From Serilophus lunatus (Eukaryota; Chordata; Aves; Passeriformes; Eurylaimidae), in assembly GCA_013399895.1 (NCBI GenBank), contig VXBA01005468.1, forward strand, positions 71,587-135,586: a DNA stretch of 64,000 nucleotides, given 5' to 3'. How positions within the stretch are numbered: the first letter of the stretch is position 1; each line of letters starts with the position of its first letter. Of the stretch, positions 37,972-50,720 are shown piece by piece. The notes under the pieces were generated by a model. The model saw nothing but the letters and a program-made list of their open reading frames with translations, did not search any database and was not told the origin of the DNA. The position numbers and the translations under genes were made by a program.

Positions 37972-40900
37972 TTCTTAGTGAGGCCTGTAGTCACTTTTCT
38001 TTCATGATGGATTTTTAGAATGAGGTTGTTAAGCAGCTAAACTGACTTTCATCTTTTACAGTACAGTATAAAAATTGCAGTTTGTTTACAATATTTTTCA
38101 TTGCACTTGAAATGATATTTTATCCAGTGATGACAAGACAACAAAGTATTTCTATTTCTGTAGCTCAGCTTCCCTGTTGGGGAAAGAAAACCTAAATTCT
38201 CTGTTATTTCAACACTTCCTGCTAAATGCATGTGCCCAAAGGAGTTTCTGAATAACAGTGCTTGGAAGTGCTGTACCCAGGAAATTTGAAGCAAAATTTC
38301 AGGTTCTAGGTTAGATATGTAAATTCTCAATCAAAAAATTACCTGCTGAATCCAACATTTCCCTCCTTGTAGCCATCATCCACAACAGTACATGCCAGGT
38401 CCCAATCCTCTCTGTGTTCTTGATCACTTTCTTGTCTGTAGATTTATCCAGTTTCAGCAAACATCACCTTTGTTTCGAAAAGTACAAGATGTCTGAACTG
38501 GCTGTTTGGAGGGCTTAGAGAAATTAATACTCATATGTGGAGCTACTAAACATTCAAGGTTCAAAGTCTAATTTCCTGAGAAGTCAATGTTAATGTGTTA
38601 CTGTGCAGTTGATAATGAACAGATCCAAATATATTTCTTGTTATTATCCTTCCTCTAATTTCTGTCCCACTGTCTGTCTATGGTTAAATATCTTGATTTT
38701 TTGATCCACGAGAATCTCTGTCTTGAATCTTAAAGTGAATCATAACATGGCTGTAAATAAAAGAATAATAAATATATACAGCTGTTTATAAAGATGTAGG
38801 CCTAATAATTCTGTAAGAGAGAGTTTGCAATTGTCTGGCAGATGAAATGAATAGTCCATGATAATCCTTCCTAGTTATTAAAAGAGATTTCATCTAGTTA
38901 TTTATTTTTCTCCAGGGTAAATGAACCATTATAAGGGCAACTTGTTTTTGTGGTTTAATGTTTTCATCATTGATGTTGCTTACAACCTAAAGCCATTATG
39001 ATGACTCATATGCTCTCAGGCTTTGGAGACAAATGCAAGCTACATGTACTAAAACTTAGTACATATCAGTCTCATCATCCTAAATTGGACACATCATAAA
39101 AAAGATTCCAAAAAATTACCCTGAAAGAAAAAAAAAAAAAAGTCCTTTATGACTCCAGCAGTTGAATTCATAAGATCAAAACCTAAAATGCTTTGTAGTG
39201 ATGTAATTGTTCTTTTATAGGCCTGGATAATCTTGTTATGGACAACAAGCAGAGAAATATGGTCTTTTCATGGAAGAATATATATTGAGCAGCATGCTCG
39301 ACTAGTGGTTTGCTGTAAAATTATGGGAGTATTTTGTGAACCAGTCTATTGGCTAAAGCCCAACACTTTCTTTTTATTTATAGTTTTTATTTGTTTGCTT
39401 TTGTTGTGTTCTTTGGTTTTGTTGGGTTTTGTTTGGCTTTTTTTGGTGGTGAAATGTTTTCAAAGAAACTTTCAGTCTGAAAGCTAAAATATAGATTTCC
39501 TGATCTTATAGATCAAGAATAAAAAAGTCCTTAAGTAAAACAATAGCAGAATGCTTGGGTTATGTGGTTGACTTCAAATGTTTCAGAATAGCCATACGTA
39601 TGAATGATACAACCTGTATCCCCCAAACCAGAAACCTAAAATTAAACAAAACAGTCATCTTCTTTCAGGCAGCTGTAGAGAGTGAAAAGATCTCCCCTGA
39701 ATCTCCCTTTGTCTCAGTACCCTCAGCTTCCTCTCATAGAAATTTTGCTCCAGACCCTATCACCATCCTTCCTTCACCTGGTTTCTGTGCTAGAAACTCC
39801 CCCCTCATAGTGGGAAAGACTTAGTGACCATTTGTCACTCTGTCACGGTGAGTTGCACTATAGATACTGAATATCATCTCTGCCATCCCTGATGCCACTT
39901 CATGCTAAATAGGGAGAAGACACTGAGGTGGGTTTAATGGTTTATTTTATTAGTGAAAATAAAACAGGAACTTGGGCGACCAAGAGTGTCAATGCTAACC
40001 TGATGGCATCCTGAGCAAGAGAAGAGATATTATGGCCTTAAAAAAGGAGTGTGTGGTAATGTCCTTTGTTTTAAATAATGGTTGGAAAAAACCCTCCTCA
40101 ATCTCCAAAAGTGCACAGCAGACATAAAGATTGTCACTTCTTTTGCAGAAAACTGAAAACTATTGATAAGAGTGGTATGTGTGAGCTTTATTATCTTTAT
40201 TTCACTCTTGTTATCTGATGAAAATCATGTGAACTTTTTCTTATTAAAGCTTTTAATACATGAATGTTACGCTAGTTACTGATAACACTATTATAATTGA
40301 AAGAACTATGGACATCCATAGTGAAATGCTGTATCCTTTTAAAGGTACATGAGATTTTTATACCACCTAAAATGAAGGCAGGCTATCTTTCTTTCTTCAT
40401 ACCATGCATACAATGTATTTACTTTAGGATTGTTAGGATCATTCCTGGGGGTTGAGTACATTTAAGTGAGCACATTTAAACATCCACTTTGTGTCACATT
40501 GGTAAAATTACGAAGGAAAGACTAATAAGGGAAGAAAGATACTCAAAGGAATAGAAATCCTGAAATCTATCAAACAACTGTTTTATACACAAAGAAAAAT
40601 GTACTCTTCTTCCTTTTGCCTGTTTTCATATTTTATTCTGAAGCACGTCATATTGCCATTTGGAGTAATAAATGCTGGATCAAATTTGTCACCTTAAAGA
40701 TGAGAGAATAAAAATGGGCAGGGGGGGGGAAAGAGATATTCATATGAATCTTAATTTTTGAAAAGGTTTTTTTGTTGTTGAGGTGTTTTTTTTTAAATTA
40801 ATATTTTAATTTAAAACATAAATTAACCTGTCCTAGTCTTTTCAATTGCTGTATATGGAAACTGAAATGTAAAAATTAATCACTTTGGTGATCTGTGTTT

Positions 40901-43538
40901 GCCTTCATTCCAAGGAGCACAGTAGGTGTTCCCCATACGGCACAGTACCATGTGAATATCTTTTCGGCAAGTTAATTCACCCAAATCCCTTCTCCTGTAA
41001 GGAGAAGCGGTTTAATGTTCTGTTCAGTTTAGTTCCAGTGGCATAATTATCAGGAGTAATACAAAGAAAGTGAGGGAATACAAATACCAAATTCCTCACT
41101 CTCTTTAAGGAAGACTTGCTCCCTAAAGGCAGGTATGCCTCACATGAAAGCACAGGAAAGGCACTTCAGAGTCACAAAACACCTGTAAAACTGCTGAATT
41201 CAGCCCCTGGAGGACTCCTGCACAGGAGGGTCCCCGAATGGCATCACACACTCACAGCAGTCCCTGTGCCAGCTGTTCCCAGCTCTCCATCCAGAGCCAA
41301 TACCTGCTGAAAGCCTGGGTTTTCTTAAATCCTGGCATATCTGGGACCACCAGATTTTCAGAAGCCAACAGCAAGTCACAATGTCTTGAAAACAGCTATA
41401 TCTTACTCCAGAGATATGATGGTTGCTATGCAAAGAAGGACAAGCAGGTAACGAAGCAGAGGGAGCTCTTGCTGTCATTGGCTAAGCAAAGTGACAGCAT
41501 TTTTTTTTCTTTCCTCTGTATTTCTTTAGTGGCCTGTAAGCCAGTTCAGAAAGCCCACACATCATCTTATGTGGCATCTGGAAATCAAGCAGAACCTTAT
41601 TTGTTGTAAATTAAATAAAAAAGACAAGGTTTTCATGCACGTACCTCCCATCCTCCTCTCTCAACACACATAACGCTGCATCATTTATGCTTAAAAGATT
41701 ACAGTCATGACTGTTTTCCTGTTGAGCCTCTGTTTTTCAGAACCTCAAAACCTTATTTACTCAAAATGATAGGATTGATTTCAGATGATATAACAGTAAT
41801 CTTTGTTGTCTGCTTTAAAACCATAGCTCTATGGCTAATTAACGAACTTGTGTGTTTTGGAAAACTGGTCTATTTTTCTGTCCCCTCTCTGCTGCCTTTT
41901 CCTCTAAGATCCAAGGTCCTTGATCCTCTACTCTGTATTTTGAGATCTTCTTATATATTCATCTTCACGTCAAAGGCTGAGCATTGTCTCCTAACAGTTG
42001 TTTTAGCACAAAAGCCTCTTCAGTGTCTGGATTACCTCCACACACTGACAGATGAATCAGAGAAGCAAAGAGAAAGGAGCTTGGCATATAGCATGAGAAC
42101 AAGAATTTACCAATTGCCATGCAGCTGTAGTGGATTTCCTTTGTTGTGCCCCAGGGCCTCAGTAGATGTTTAGGAAGAGTGACATTTCCTGACTTTTTAG
42201 TTTTTGAAAGCCTGCCTTGACTTGGCTGCTCTTGACTTCCAGGCAACTTTAGTGACATCTTTCCTCTCCCTTCGGCTTTTCAGAACATTTTCTGTGTATT
42301 TGAAGAACATAGATGCTTTAAGGCATTTGTCCCAAATTCTTTCCTCACTCCCTCCTCTCCCATTTGTATCTCTCTTGCTTATGAATCAAGCCCTTTTAAT
42401 CCTGGTCTTTAGGCTTTTGCCTTATAAAATCCTTACTCCTTTCCCAGTTGCTGTTAACACACTATATCTCGTTAAGAAAAATTTAATTGATTTGGTCTTT
42501 TTAATGGGGTTTTCTTCCCTAGATGTGGTTGAAACACTTACTTAGATTTGTATCCTAAAATACAAGGTGACAAAGATGAGGAGAAAACACGGCAGGACAG
42601 AGATCACACCTGCGCTGTGGCTGACATGGTCACTGTGAGTCCCCGGGTCTTAGATCTTCAGGTATTTAAAGGAACACAGTACAAATACCTCTGGTCTGGG
42701 TTTAACTGACATCAAAAATAGAAGTACAAGCTCAAGGAGAAATTAATAAATGCAATTATGTAATGAGAGTCTAATCAAATACAGTATAAATGAGAAACCC
42801 AGAAACTCTAGCAAGAAAAAAAACACAGCTCAGTTGAAGTTTGGATTTTGGAGACATCTACAATAAGTTCTATTTAGAATAAGAATAATGTAGAAAGTCA
42901 AAGTGGAAACTTCTTAGATAGGGTCATTTAAACTAGCTGAAAATCACAATTTGTGTTAGAGTAATCAGGAATCAGCAGGCAAAAAAGTGATTACAAATTA
43001 TCATGAATTTTTCCTTCAGATTGTTCACCACAAAATAGGTAAAATGCAGAGCAAATCAGGAGACAATTGTCTGTCCTATGGAAATTTTATATTTTTTGGA
43101 AGCCACTGCAGAGTAAAGGAAATGTGGAGGACAAAAGGATTTATTCTCACTAAGTACCATGTGAGATGCAAGTCAGCCAAAGAATCAAATCTCCATGGAA
43201 CAAGGAAAGAAAAATGATCATGAATTATAAAGACCATAAACCACTGTGGAATGAAATATAATATATAAGCTTTTGGCTTCAGAATACTCTGGTTTTCAAC
43301 CAAAGGCTGGAAGATTTCAATTTTTCTGAGTAGTTTCTTTTTTGCTATTTTGTTTTACTATTAAACATTTCCACAAAACAGAATTGTGTTAAAACCAGAA
43401 GCTAACCTTTATAAACACCTTTATAATTGCACTCTCTTTTTTTAACTTCCCTATCCTGTAGTTTTGCTGTTCATTTGTTCAGTTGACAGGGTCTGACTAC
43501 TTTTATTTTGACTTCTTTTATTTTCTTTTTGATTTATC

Positions 43539-43558
43539 TTTTTTTTTTTTTTTTTTTT
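43539..43558. repeat. Poly(T) run, 20 bases
   Basis: Uninterrupted T run inside a longer T-rich region beginning near 43430. No retroelement homology adjoins it. Confidence 0.9.
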
Positions 43559-43652
43559 CTGTAGGGTTGTCGGAGTTGTTGATGCGTTCTGCTCGATAAG
43601 CTTTGTTTCCATTTGTCTTAAGGATGAGCCTCAGAAATTATGTGCTTATGGC

Positions 43653-43760
43653 ATACACATATATGTGTACACATAGATATACACACACACACTGTCTCTC
43701 ACACACATTTATGTATATATTTTTATATAAAAAAACATGTATTTATATGCACATATTTCA
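43653..43760. repeat. CA/TA-rich compound low-complexity patch
   Basis: Contains the palindrome ACACATATATGTGT, a short CA run at about 43679-43692, CTCACACACA, and TATA-rich sequence. This is degenerate microsatellite-type DNA; open frames across it are artefacts. Confidence 0.8.
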
Positions 43761-45414
43761 ACCAATGGTATTCAATCTGTTCGAGGGACAAATACGTTCA
43801 AATGTTTATTCTGCTGATATTGAAGAAGACTGGCTTTCTTAACAACAAAACTATTGTAAATGTCTTAAAATTAAACAACAAGCTTCAGGCAAAAAGATGT
43901 ATGTGCAGCAAGAAGCTATTACTTACAAGACCATATGTGCCAGAAGGCAAATACTCCCATATCCAAAGACAGAATGGAGGAGACAACGTATTCTAGTTCT
44001 GAGCCCTTTTAACGCATCTCCCTTACACACACAATAAAGATTTTTGGATCAAGCTGACTGCTTTCTTTCTATCAGAGTAATCAAGCTCTACATCATTAAC
44101 CTTTCTGTTTGCCTGGCAGATAATCTGGGAGAGTAGCAAGTGACTACTCCTCCAGGCTTTGGAGGCAAGCCAACACAATTACTCTCACCCTGTTCTTTGA
44201 GGTGGCAGCTGCAGAGAGATCAGGATGTAGAAAACAAGCATGAAATCAAAGGGTTACAGACTTTGGAGCCAACTCTTCATTCATCTGCCGATCAGCCAGA
44301 GCTCCTAACTTGGATGACAAAACCTTGCAGCTCACTGTCCATGCTGAACAGTTACAAACCATCAGTCAAGCAAAGAATGCCCTCACAAAGGTCTAATGTT
44401 AGCCCTACTGTCCTCCCACCTGTCTTACTTTTCTGGTAGTGGTGGTTGTGGCAGTAGTATGAATATGTAACAGAGCCAAAAGTATGCTGTCTTGCAGATT
44501 CTGTTCTCCTAATATGTCTAGTTGGATAGTGTTATTGTATAAAGTCTACTGACACGCTGCCAAATGCCAGCTTAGATTTTTGGAAATGGTTTGTGTTCAG
44601 AAATTTTCATACACGGACTGAAAACACTTCCCCACTGAAATGCTTTCGCTACTAGATAGCGAATATGGCAGCTCTTTTGTGTTGGTGATGAACATAGTTA
44701 AGGAGAAGGTGATTACCTGTGATGGACAGGTAGTGAGAGGAGGTGACACACAAGTCATTTTCCAGGATCTGCAGCTCATAGGAGATGAATATTTTCATTA
44801 AATGAAGTCTGTGATATCTTCAAAGGAGTTGCTGAAGCATTTGGTAAGAGACAGAATAAATAAATGTGTAAAGGGAAAGAGGAATAGAGAAAGGTGAAGT
44901 AATTTATCCAAGTCATGCTAATCGTGTTGGGCAGAGGGAAGATCCCAGACGATGCATCCTCAGCCTGTATTCCAGTTGCTAAGCAACTGTCCTGAATATG
45001 AGGGTACCCAAAGCACAGTACATTAGATGCTATAACACTGATGCTCTGACACCTTCTGCTTTGATTCAAACCATATCTGAGGTATAATAAAATAAAAGAA
45101 ATGGGCTTCCTCATCTGTCTGTAGCTCCAGCTCTTTTGTATTTACTCTCTTAAATGAAAACCCCAAATTAGAGGGCCAGTTGTACTGTAAGCCTGCTTAC
45201 CAGCAGACGTAAAAGAGCAGCTCCAGAGGATGAGTCATACAACTTCAGGTCTGAAGGATTGCTTCAAGATCTCTGTCTCACACGTCTTAAAGAGGGAAAG
45301 AAGGGTGATTAGACTTCTAGCTCAAGCTGCAACAGCCGCAGGCATAATATTACATGAAGTGTATCTTGGTTTTGCTGTCTTAAAATGCTGCTGGAATGCA
45401 TATTTCATCACAGT

Positions 45415-45430
45415 AAAAAAAAAAAAAAAA
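45415..45430. repeat. Poly(A) run, 16 bases
   Basis: A run following CATCACAGT. There is no upstream polyadenylation signal or gene-like sequence that would mark a processed pseudogene. Confidence 0.85.
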
Positions 45431-46155
45431 GCCTGAAGTACTTGATATCTAGGAAAAAATAACTGGGAATTTTCTGATGGACAGAAATGGATTCTCAGAA
45501 TTACCAAGTCCATGTCTGGAATCCTTCAGTGACAGTGTAATTACATGGCACATCTGCCATGGCCAGCTTCTGGACAATTTTCAGCTGGCAGTGTGGAGGC
45601 ATCCATCAGACAGAAAATATAGCTCATAGGCCTAAAATGACAACCCTGCCTTGCCTGAAAGGCATCAAGACCAGAGAGCTGATCTCCAAGAAAGAATTCC
45701 GCATGAATTTGCGAGACAGCCAAATAACTGAGGGTGAAAGTGCTGAAGGGCAAAGACTGAAGTGGTCAGGGCAGCCGTGCTGGTAAATATTTGTCAAATG
45801 GCTTTTGACTGCACAGTTCCCATGTGCTGCACTCCTGAGCAGGAATCACAGAGCTTTCCAGAGAACCATGCTAGCACACAACGGAGGCAAGTTAGAGACT
45901 GAGGTTGGAAATCACCTGAGTAGAACACACACTGGAGAGCCAAAGCTGAGAAATAAAGGATTCTAAAGAGAAGGTCTACCAAATTCTAGATGAAATCTGA
46001 TCTGCATAAATCTAAAGCACTTCATACATTTTTCACAAGTACCAAAACTTATGGGTATCTAAAGTCATTGGGCATTTTCCTACTCAGCATAAAAACACAT
46101 TTCCATTAATACGTCTCTATATACTGCAATAAGGACCTGTCCTGGAGAAACTATA

Positions 46156-46420
46156 GTGATAGAACAATGATGAATGGCTTCAAACTGAAGCAGAGTAGTT
46201 TAGATTGAATGTTAAGAGGAAAATCTTGAACATGGGGGTGGTGAGTCCCTGGCACTTATAGCCCAGAGGGCTTCTCCATCCCTGTAATTGTTCAAGGCCA
46301 GGTTGGATGGGGCTTGGAGCAACCTGGGATAGTGTAAGGTGCCTCTCTCCATAGCAGGGGAGTTGGAAAAAGGTGAGCTTTAAAGTCTCTTGCAATCCGA
46401 AACATTTTATGATTCTATGA
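46156..46420 (+). repeat. CR1 LINE 3' end, about 265 bp, sense
   Basis: Starts in the ORF2 C-terminal region (GTGATAGAACAATGATGAAT, GGCTTCAAACTGAAGCAGAG). It continues through GGGGGTGGTGAGTCCCTGGC, CTTCTCCATCCCTGTAATTG, TTCAAGGCCAGGTTGGATGG and GGAGCAACCTGGGATAGTGT. It ends AAACATTTTATGATTCTATG, a clean CR1 tail. 5' truncated. The minus-strand open frame at 46180-46476 is antisense to it. Confidence 0.94.
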
Positions 46421-46526
46421 AATAAATATCTGCCTCCCACCTGCAGTTCTCTGAGGGGATTGCAAACGTCCTCCAATTCATGTTGGACTTGATCTGAAAC
46501 AAGGTTCCAGTTGAGACAGAATGAAT

Positions 46527-46589
46527 TGGTTTGACTTGATAATCTTGGAGGGTTTTTTTCAACCTTAATGATTCCAGTGTTCTATGATT
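46527..46589 (+). repeat. CR1 LINE 3' tip, sense, different tail type
   Basis: Reads GGTTTGACTTGATAATCTTG, then GAGGGTTTTTTTCAACCTTA, then ATGATTCCAGTGTTCTATGA. This is the tail type with GACTTGATGATCTT and CCAACCTTAATGATT, distinct from the GGACCTTAAAG type just upstream at 46156-46420. It is therefore a second insertion about 107 bp downstream in the same orientation. Confidence 0.8.
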
Positions 46590-48589
46590 TTAATTACATA
46601 TGTTATCTCTTGCTCCAGGAATTATGATTAGGCATGCACATAGATATACACCATCTATATAATTAATGAAGTTTGAAAAGATAAAGAAAATAGAGATAAT
46701 AATAATAATAATAATCAGCATTGAACTGGTATCCTTTACATCTTCCTCAACAAATGTTCTAACAAGTTGTAGTCAGGCTTTTACTTGTCTGCCCTTCTCT
46801 GGGTTCCACAACACTACTGCATTTTTGGATGCACAGTACTCAGGCTCAACGCAGTGGATAGGGATTGCCAATACTTTGGGGAAGAAATTTCAGGGCCAGT
46901 GCAGGTTCAGTAGAGCCTAGGAAGCCTACTGGCTTCTTTTGGGATGGTGAAATGGTTGGCTTTGTTGAATAGAAAGAGAAAGAGGGATAGATTTTCACTT
47001 TGCTTTTCATCAGAGATGTTACTCTGTATACTGACAGCATAAGGACAGTCATGTTAAGTAGATACACTGCATCACAGATCTGTGGAACCAGGTAGGCAGA
47101 ACAAAGAGCATGCTAGCATTTTAACTAAGTTTTGCTGCATTCAATGACACGTAATTCCTCTTTGTGTTCTCTAAAAAGTCTTCTCTATTTACTATTAGAG
47201 TTTTTTTAGTTGTAAGATTTGTTAAGGACAGCTAGGTAACTGAATAACTTACCTAGGATCTGTATTTACTGGAGCATCTAAGTAGAAGCTCCACAGCTTT
47301 CTCAGAGATGAGATCATGAAGACATTAATGGTTTGATGCAAGACTATTCACCCTTTGTCGTTCTAAAAGCTCACCAGATACTGAGCAACTCCATCTACTT
47401 TTAGTCTATTTACGTGCTTGACCTTCACTATGAAAGAGGTAATTGTCAGCTTCAGTGAAGCTACGGCATTTTCATCAAGTGAGAAATCCATTCATATCTC
47501 AAAGAACAAAATAAATAACATAAGGCTGAGGGTTAGAAAAACTCTGAAAACAGGATCCTAGAATTCAGCATTTAAAATCCCATTTCACAGAACTAAATCA
47601 ACAATTATCAGTGAGTTTTCCTATCATTGAAATTTCAAATAGCGCTAAATTTTTATTTGTTGTTGTTTGGATTTGTTTTTAAAAGGCTTGTCTTCTCTGC
47701 TGCTTGTTGTTTTCTACTGTCTGCTATTTCCATCATGATGCAGCAACAACATAACAATGTTGGCTGAAAGCCAGTTTGAGAATAGACGGAGCCTTCAATG
47801 GATTTTTGATGCATGAATATTTTGAGGGGGCATTTAAATGATGTTTGTGCTTCTCACAGTGTGAAAAAACAACACTGCCAGGTTTCTTTGATCTACTGGA
47901 AACAGGCTATCATAATACAGAAATAGTTAGCTGAAATAAGTGCATTCAGGTAGCTTCTTTCTACTTAACTGTGCATCATTTGCTTCTATGCTCACAAAGG
48001 AGTTTTTCATTCAGCTGGGGCAAAGTGCACACAGTTATTGATGGTTCAAGTATTTATTCTTTAAAATGACAGTTCTGAAAACATATTTCTCTCACCTCAT
48101 ATAGAGTGGGAGGGCAATGGAAAGGAGGAGATAATTGAGGGAGCTGGAAGTGAAATGATGTTCATGTCTGTCAGATGCCATTTCCATTTTAATGACTGTA
48201 AAGAGGAGTGTCAGAGAGCTGTCAGACTGTAGAGGTTTGGGTCACCACTCATAGTGTCAGATTGTGGGGTACTCTGGGATGGCACTCGTGATTGAAGGAA
48301 GGAATATGTCTCCTTTGCTCCTTCCCAGGGTTGGACTGATACTGCTTCAAGTTTCTGATGCTTCACAACCTAAGGCTTCAATGAGGTGGAAGCCGTGTTG
48401 TGTTTGACAGCCTACAAACACAAAGGCATTCATCATACCTCCACTCCATAAACCTGCAGTGTGAAAGATAAATATTGATGATTTGGTGAAGCAAACAGTC
48501 CAGGAGAGGGGGAGGACAAGTAATAACAGGCTGTGTCAGTGTAGGCAGCCTGGCTCTGTAAACAGTTTAGAGAAACACACATGTGGCTG
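46590..48589. other. Unique non-coding DNA, no gene seen
   Basis: Contains a short (AAT)n microsatellite at 46696-46715. The segment at about 47760-48060 has balanced composition and few homopolymers and might be a conserved non-coding element, but this is not demonstrable here. Confidence 0.5.
46696..46715. repeat. (AAT)n microsatellite, about 6-7 units
   Basis: Clean ATAATAATA-type trinucleotide repeat. It creates an isoleucine run in the plus-strand open frame at 46666-46920, which is an artefact. Confidence 0.9.
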
Positions 48590-48760
48590 TGATGAGACTG
48601 ATCTTTAATCCATCTAGCCCAGTGTCTTGTCTCCACAATTTGTCAGCACCACATTTAAAGAATTTGGGACAGTAAACATAGGGCATCACATGGATCCTTG
48701 GCAGTTCAGCAGTTCAGGAGCACATTTACCTGTTCACACACATCTCCCCAGTATGTGGTA
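48590..48760 (-). repeat. Possible ancient CR1-like 3' end, antisense
   Basis: Contains TTTAATCCATCTAGCCCAGT followed by GTCTTGTCTCCAC, a block I associate with old amniote CR1-type elements read antisense, and later CATCTCCCCAGTATGTGGTA. It lies on the minus-strand 3' side of the much clearer ancient CR1 at 49110-50060, in the same orientation. It could therefore be the other end of that element. Recognition is by memory of short blocks only. Confidence 0.4.
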
Positions 48761-49007
48761 GGACAGGCTGTTTATTGTCTGCAAATATTTGGTGTATAGA
48801 CAAAGTTGCATTCTGAAGAATCAGTAACATCCACAACTTGAAGACTGGTGCTCAGCATGCAGAACCTCCTAATACAGAAATGACATTATGAGAAGTTATC
48901 CCAGCATGAGCCACTAAGTCCTCAGGGTCTCTTCCCTCTAAAGGTTGAGGAAGTTGGGCACTAGAAGAGCTCTGCAAAACAAAGTCTGAGAAACCCAGTT
49001 TTAGGGG

Positions 49008-49030
49008 AAAAAAAAAAAAAAAAAAAAAAA
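49008..49030. repeat. Poly(A) run, 23 bases
   Basis: Uninterrupted A run (with AGAAAAG after it) between the possible ancient CR1 tail and the ancient CR1 body. It may mark an independent insertion or be a simple repeat. No gene-like sequence precedes it. Confidence 0.85.
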
Positions 49031-49109
49031 GAAAAGCACTTTCACATACTAACCGAAAAATATTTGGCCTTTAGAAATTCTTGTTTGTCTGTTTAAATGT
49101 TTATTTGAT

Positions 49110-50060
49110 GTGCCCTTCAGTAATCACTTCTGGTGTTTCAGAAGATTCCCAAGCTTAATAGCTCATCGTATTAAAAAGGAGCCTTGTTGCCTTTTATCTG
49201 TTTTGAACTTGCTAGCTTCCTTAATTTTATTGTACATTCTCCTGTCCTGCCATAAGCTGAGGAGAAGAGAAGCACCTAATCTCTCTTTCCTAATTCATTT
49301 ATTTATCTTTTTGTTATGTCCTTTTCTCTCTCTCCTTTCTAAGGTAACTCTTCTCAGTCTTTTCAATCATTCTACATGGCAGATTTTTAAATTTTTCTTC
49401 CTCCCCCGCCCCCCCAAAGGATCACTCTCATTTATATTTTTTCCTTATATTTTTATTATTTTGTTTTTACAGTAGTATAATAATACTTCACAAATTTTTC
49501 CAGATGAGACCACATTTTGATTTACAGGTTGAGTGTGGAGTATTTACTGCATCAATCCCCATCTCAGCTCTTATGAAGCTTCACATCTTGTTTGAATTTT
49601 TTTATTTCTTTTTTAAACTACAGCTGCATATGGTATAGAAATCTGTCTTCATTGATACCCAGATTCCTTTCCTGGGTTGAGACAATGAATGTATACCCCT
49701 GTCAGATGTACAAGCAGTTTAATTTATTTTTTTCCCTTCAGTATGCCTTACTTTGCATTTACTGGCATTGAACTTCATTTGCCCTCACATGGTTTAGTTA
49801 AGTCTCTTTGAAGTTCCTCACGGCACTCTCTGGTCTGTGCTAGCTAAATAACTTTGTGTCATCTGCAAGTTTTGCTAACCTCAGTATTACCCTCTTTCAA
49901 GATCATTAATACAGATTTCAAACACAAGATCTAATGCAGAACAATGAGGCAAGGCATCCCACTGTTCACCTTGTGCCACTGACTATTTATTCTTTCCCTT
50001 TGTTTCCTATCTTTCACCCATTTTCAGCCCATGTTTGATGCACTCCATGAACACATCAAA
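49110..50060 (-). repeat. Ancient CR1-family LINE body, reverse transcriptase remnant, antisense
   Basis: About 950 bp of strongly diverged antisense CR1-type ORF2. On the minus strand, positions 49846-49869 translate as LADDTKLF, the ADD catalytic motif of non-LTR reverse transcriptases. Upstream of it (plus about 49900) is IND-LERG, matching the INDL block that precedes this motif. Downstream are LQRDL (about 49805-49820) and MKFNASKCKVRH (about 49740-49775), the thumb-side blocks of CR1 ORF2. Frameshifts and stops separate these blocks, so the gene is dead. The left part (49110-49500) matches the pyrimidine-rich antisense of the ORF2 C-terminus more loosely. This copy is far older than the tail fragments elsewhere in the window. 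Edges are approximate and the right edge may extend towards 50300. Confidence 0.8.
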
Positions 50061-50720
50061 TAAGTGAAACCATAAGCGTGGTTAAGCATCAGCATTCTCA
50101 GTTTTTCTCACTGCTTTGAATAAAATTTGTGTGGTAAATGCAGTGTGTTTCTATCCCCCTATTCAAGAAATCCTGTTTTATTTATGTATTATTTTCAACA
50201 GCTTTAGAGATCCCTTTGGTAGGCCTAGACTTTGGAAATGTCTGCAAAAAAAAATCCAATGTGTTTATAGTTGAGTATATAGTCAAAGATTTTCAGAGCT
50301 TTTCAGACTCACGGATTGAATGTGCCATTTTCATCATTGAATAATTAAGGGCAAGGGATCTATACACAGAGATATTTCATCTTTTCCCTTTGTGAAGACA
50401 TTACTACTATCTCTAAAAGAAACACACTTGTGAAAGTACCCTTTTCTGCATAAAATATTAATTTTGATTTTAACCTCTATTTTAGAAGAAGAATATAAGA
50501 GAATTTTAGAGCTTTCATCTAGAAAGAATGCCCCTGTCCAGCTGTAGTGTCGTCTCTAGTGATGTACATGCTCTGAGTACCAACACTGATATGATGACTG
50601 CTAGCTAGAGGACATATGGTTTTATTTGGCTCCAAGTTCCACATCAGGCACCTGCTTAGAAAGATGAGTCTGAGCTTGTTCCTTGGTTTTCCAGATACTT
50701 TGTGTCCATACTTCAGAAGT
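50061..50720. other. Non-coding DNA, no gene seen
   Basis: No recognisable gene. It may include further decayed sequence of the ancient CR1 to its left. Confidence 0.45.

Larger units (their letters stand above)
37753..46155. other. Unique non-coding DNA, about 8.4 kb, no gene seen
   Basis: No recognisable CR1 or gene. It contains a 23-bp palindrome (37949-37971), a T/G-rich stretch (39370-39450), a G9 run (40721-40729), an 8-bp-arm hairpin (40989-41007), poly(T) (43539-43558) and a CA/TA-rich patch (43653-43760). Several open frames of 90-135 codons (for example 41238-41609, 41766-42173 and 42204-42545) lie in pyrimidine-rich DNA with biased residue composition. They match no family I know, and I do not call them genes. 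Confidence 0.5.

Noticed and set aside
41238..42545. Three neighbouring open frames of 113-135 codons that might suggest exons
   Set aside because: The DNA is pyrimidine-rich, which depletes stops on the plus strand. Residue composition is biased to Leu/Phe/Ser, no domain is recognisable and frames do not join at plausible splice sites.
48900..49030. Poly(A) after unique sequence, considered as a processed pseudogene or SINE tail
   Set aside because: There is no polyadenylation signal, gene-like sequence, tRNA-like promoter boxes or clear target-site duplication; processed pseudogenes are also rare in birds.
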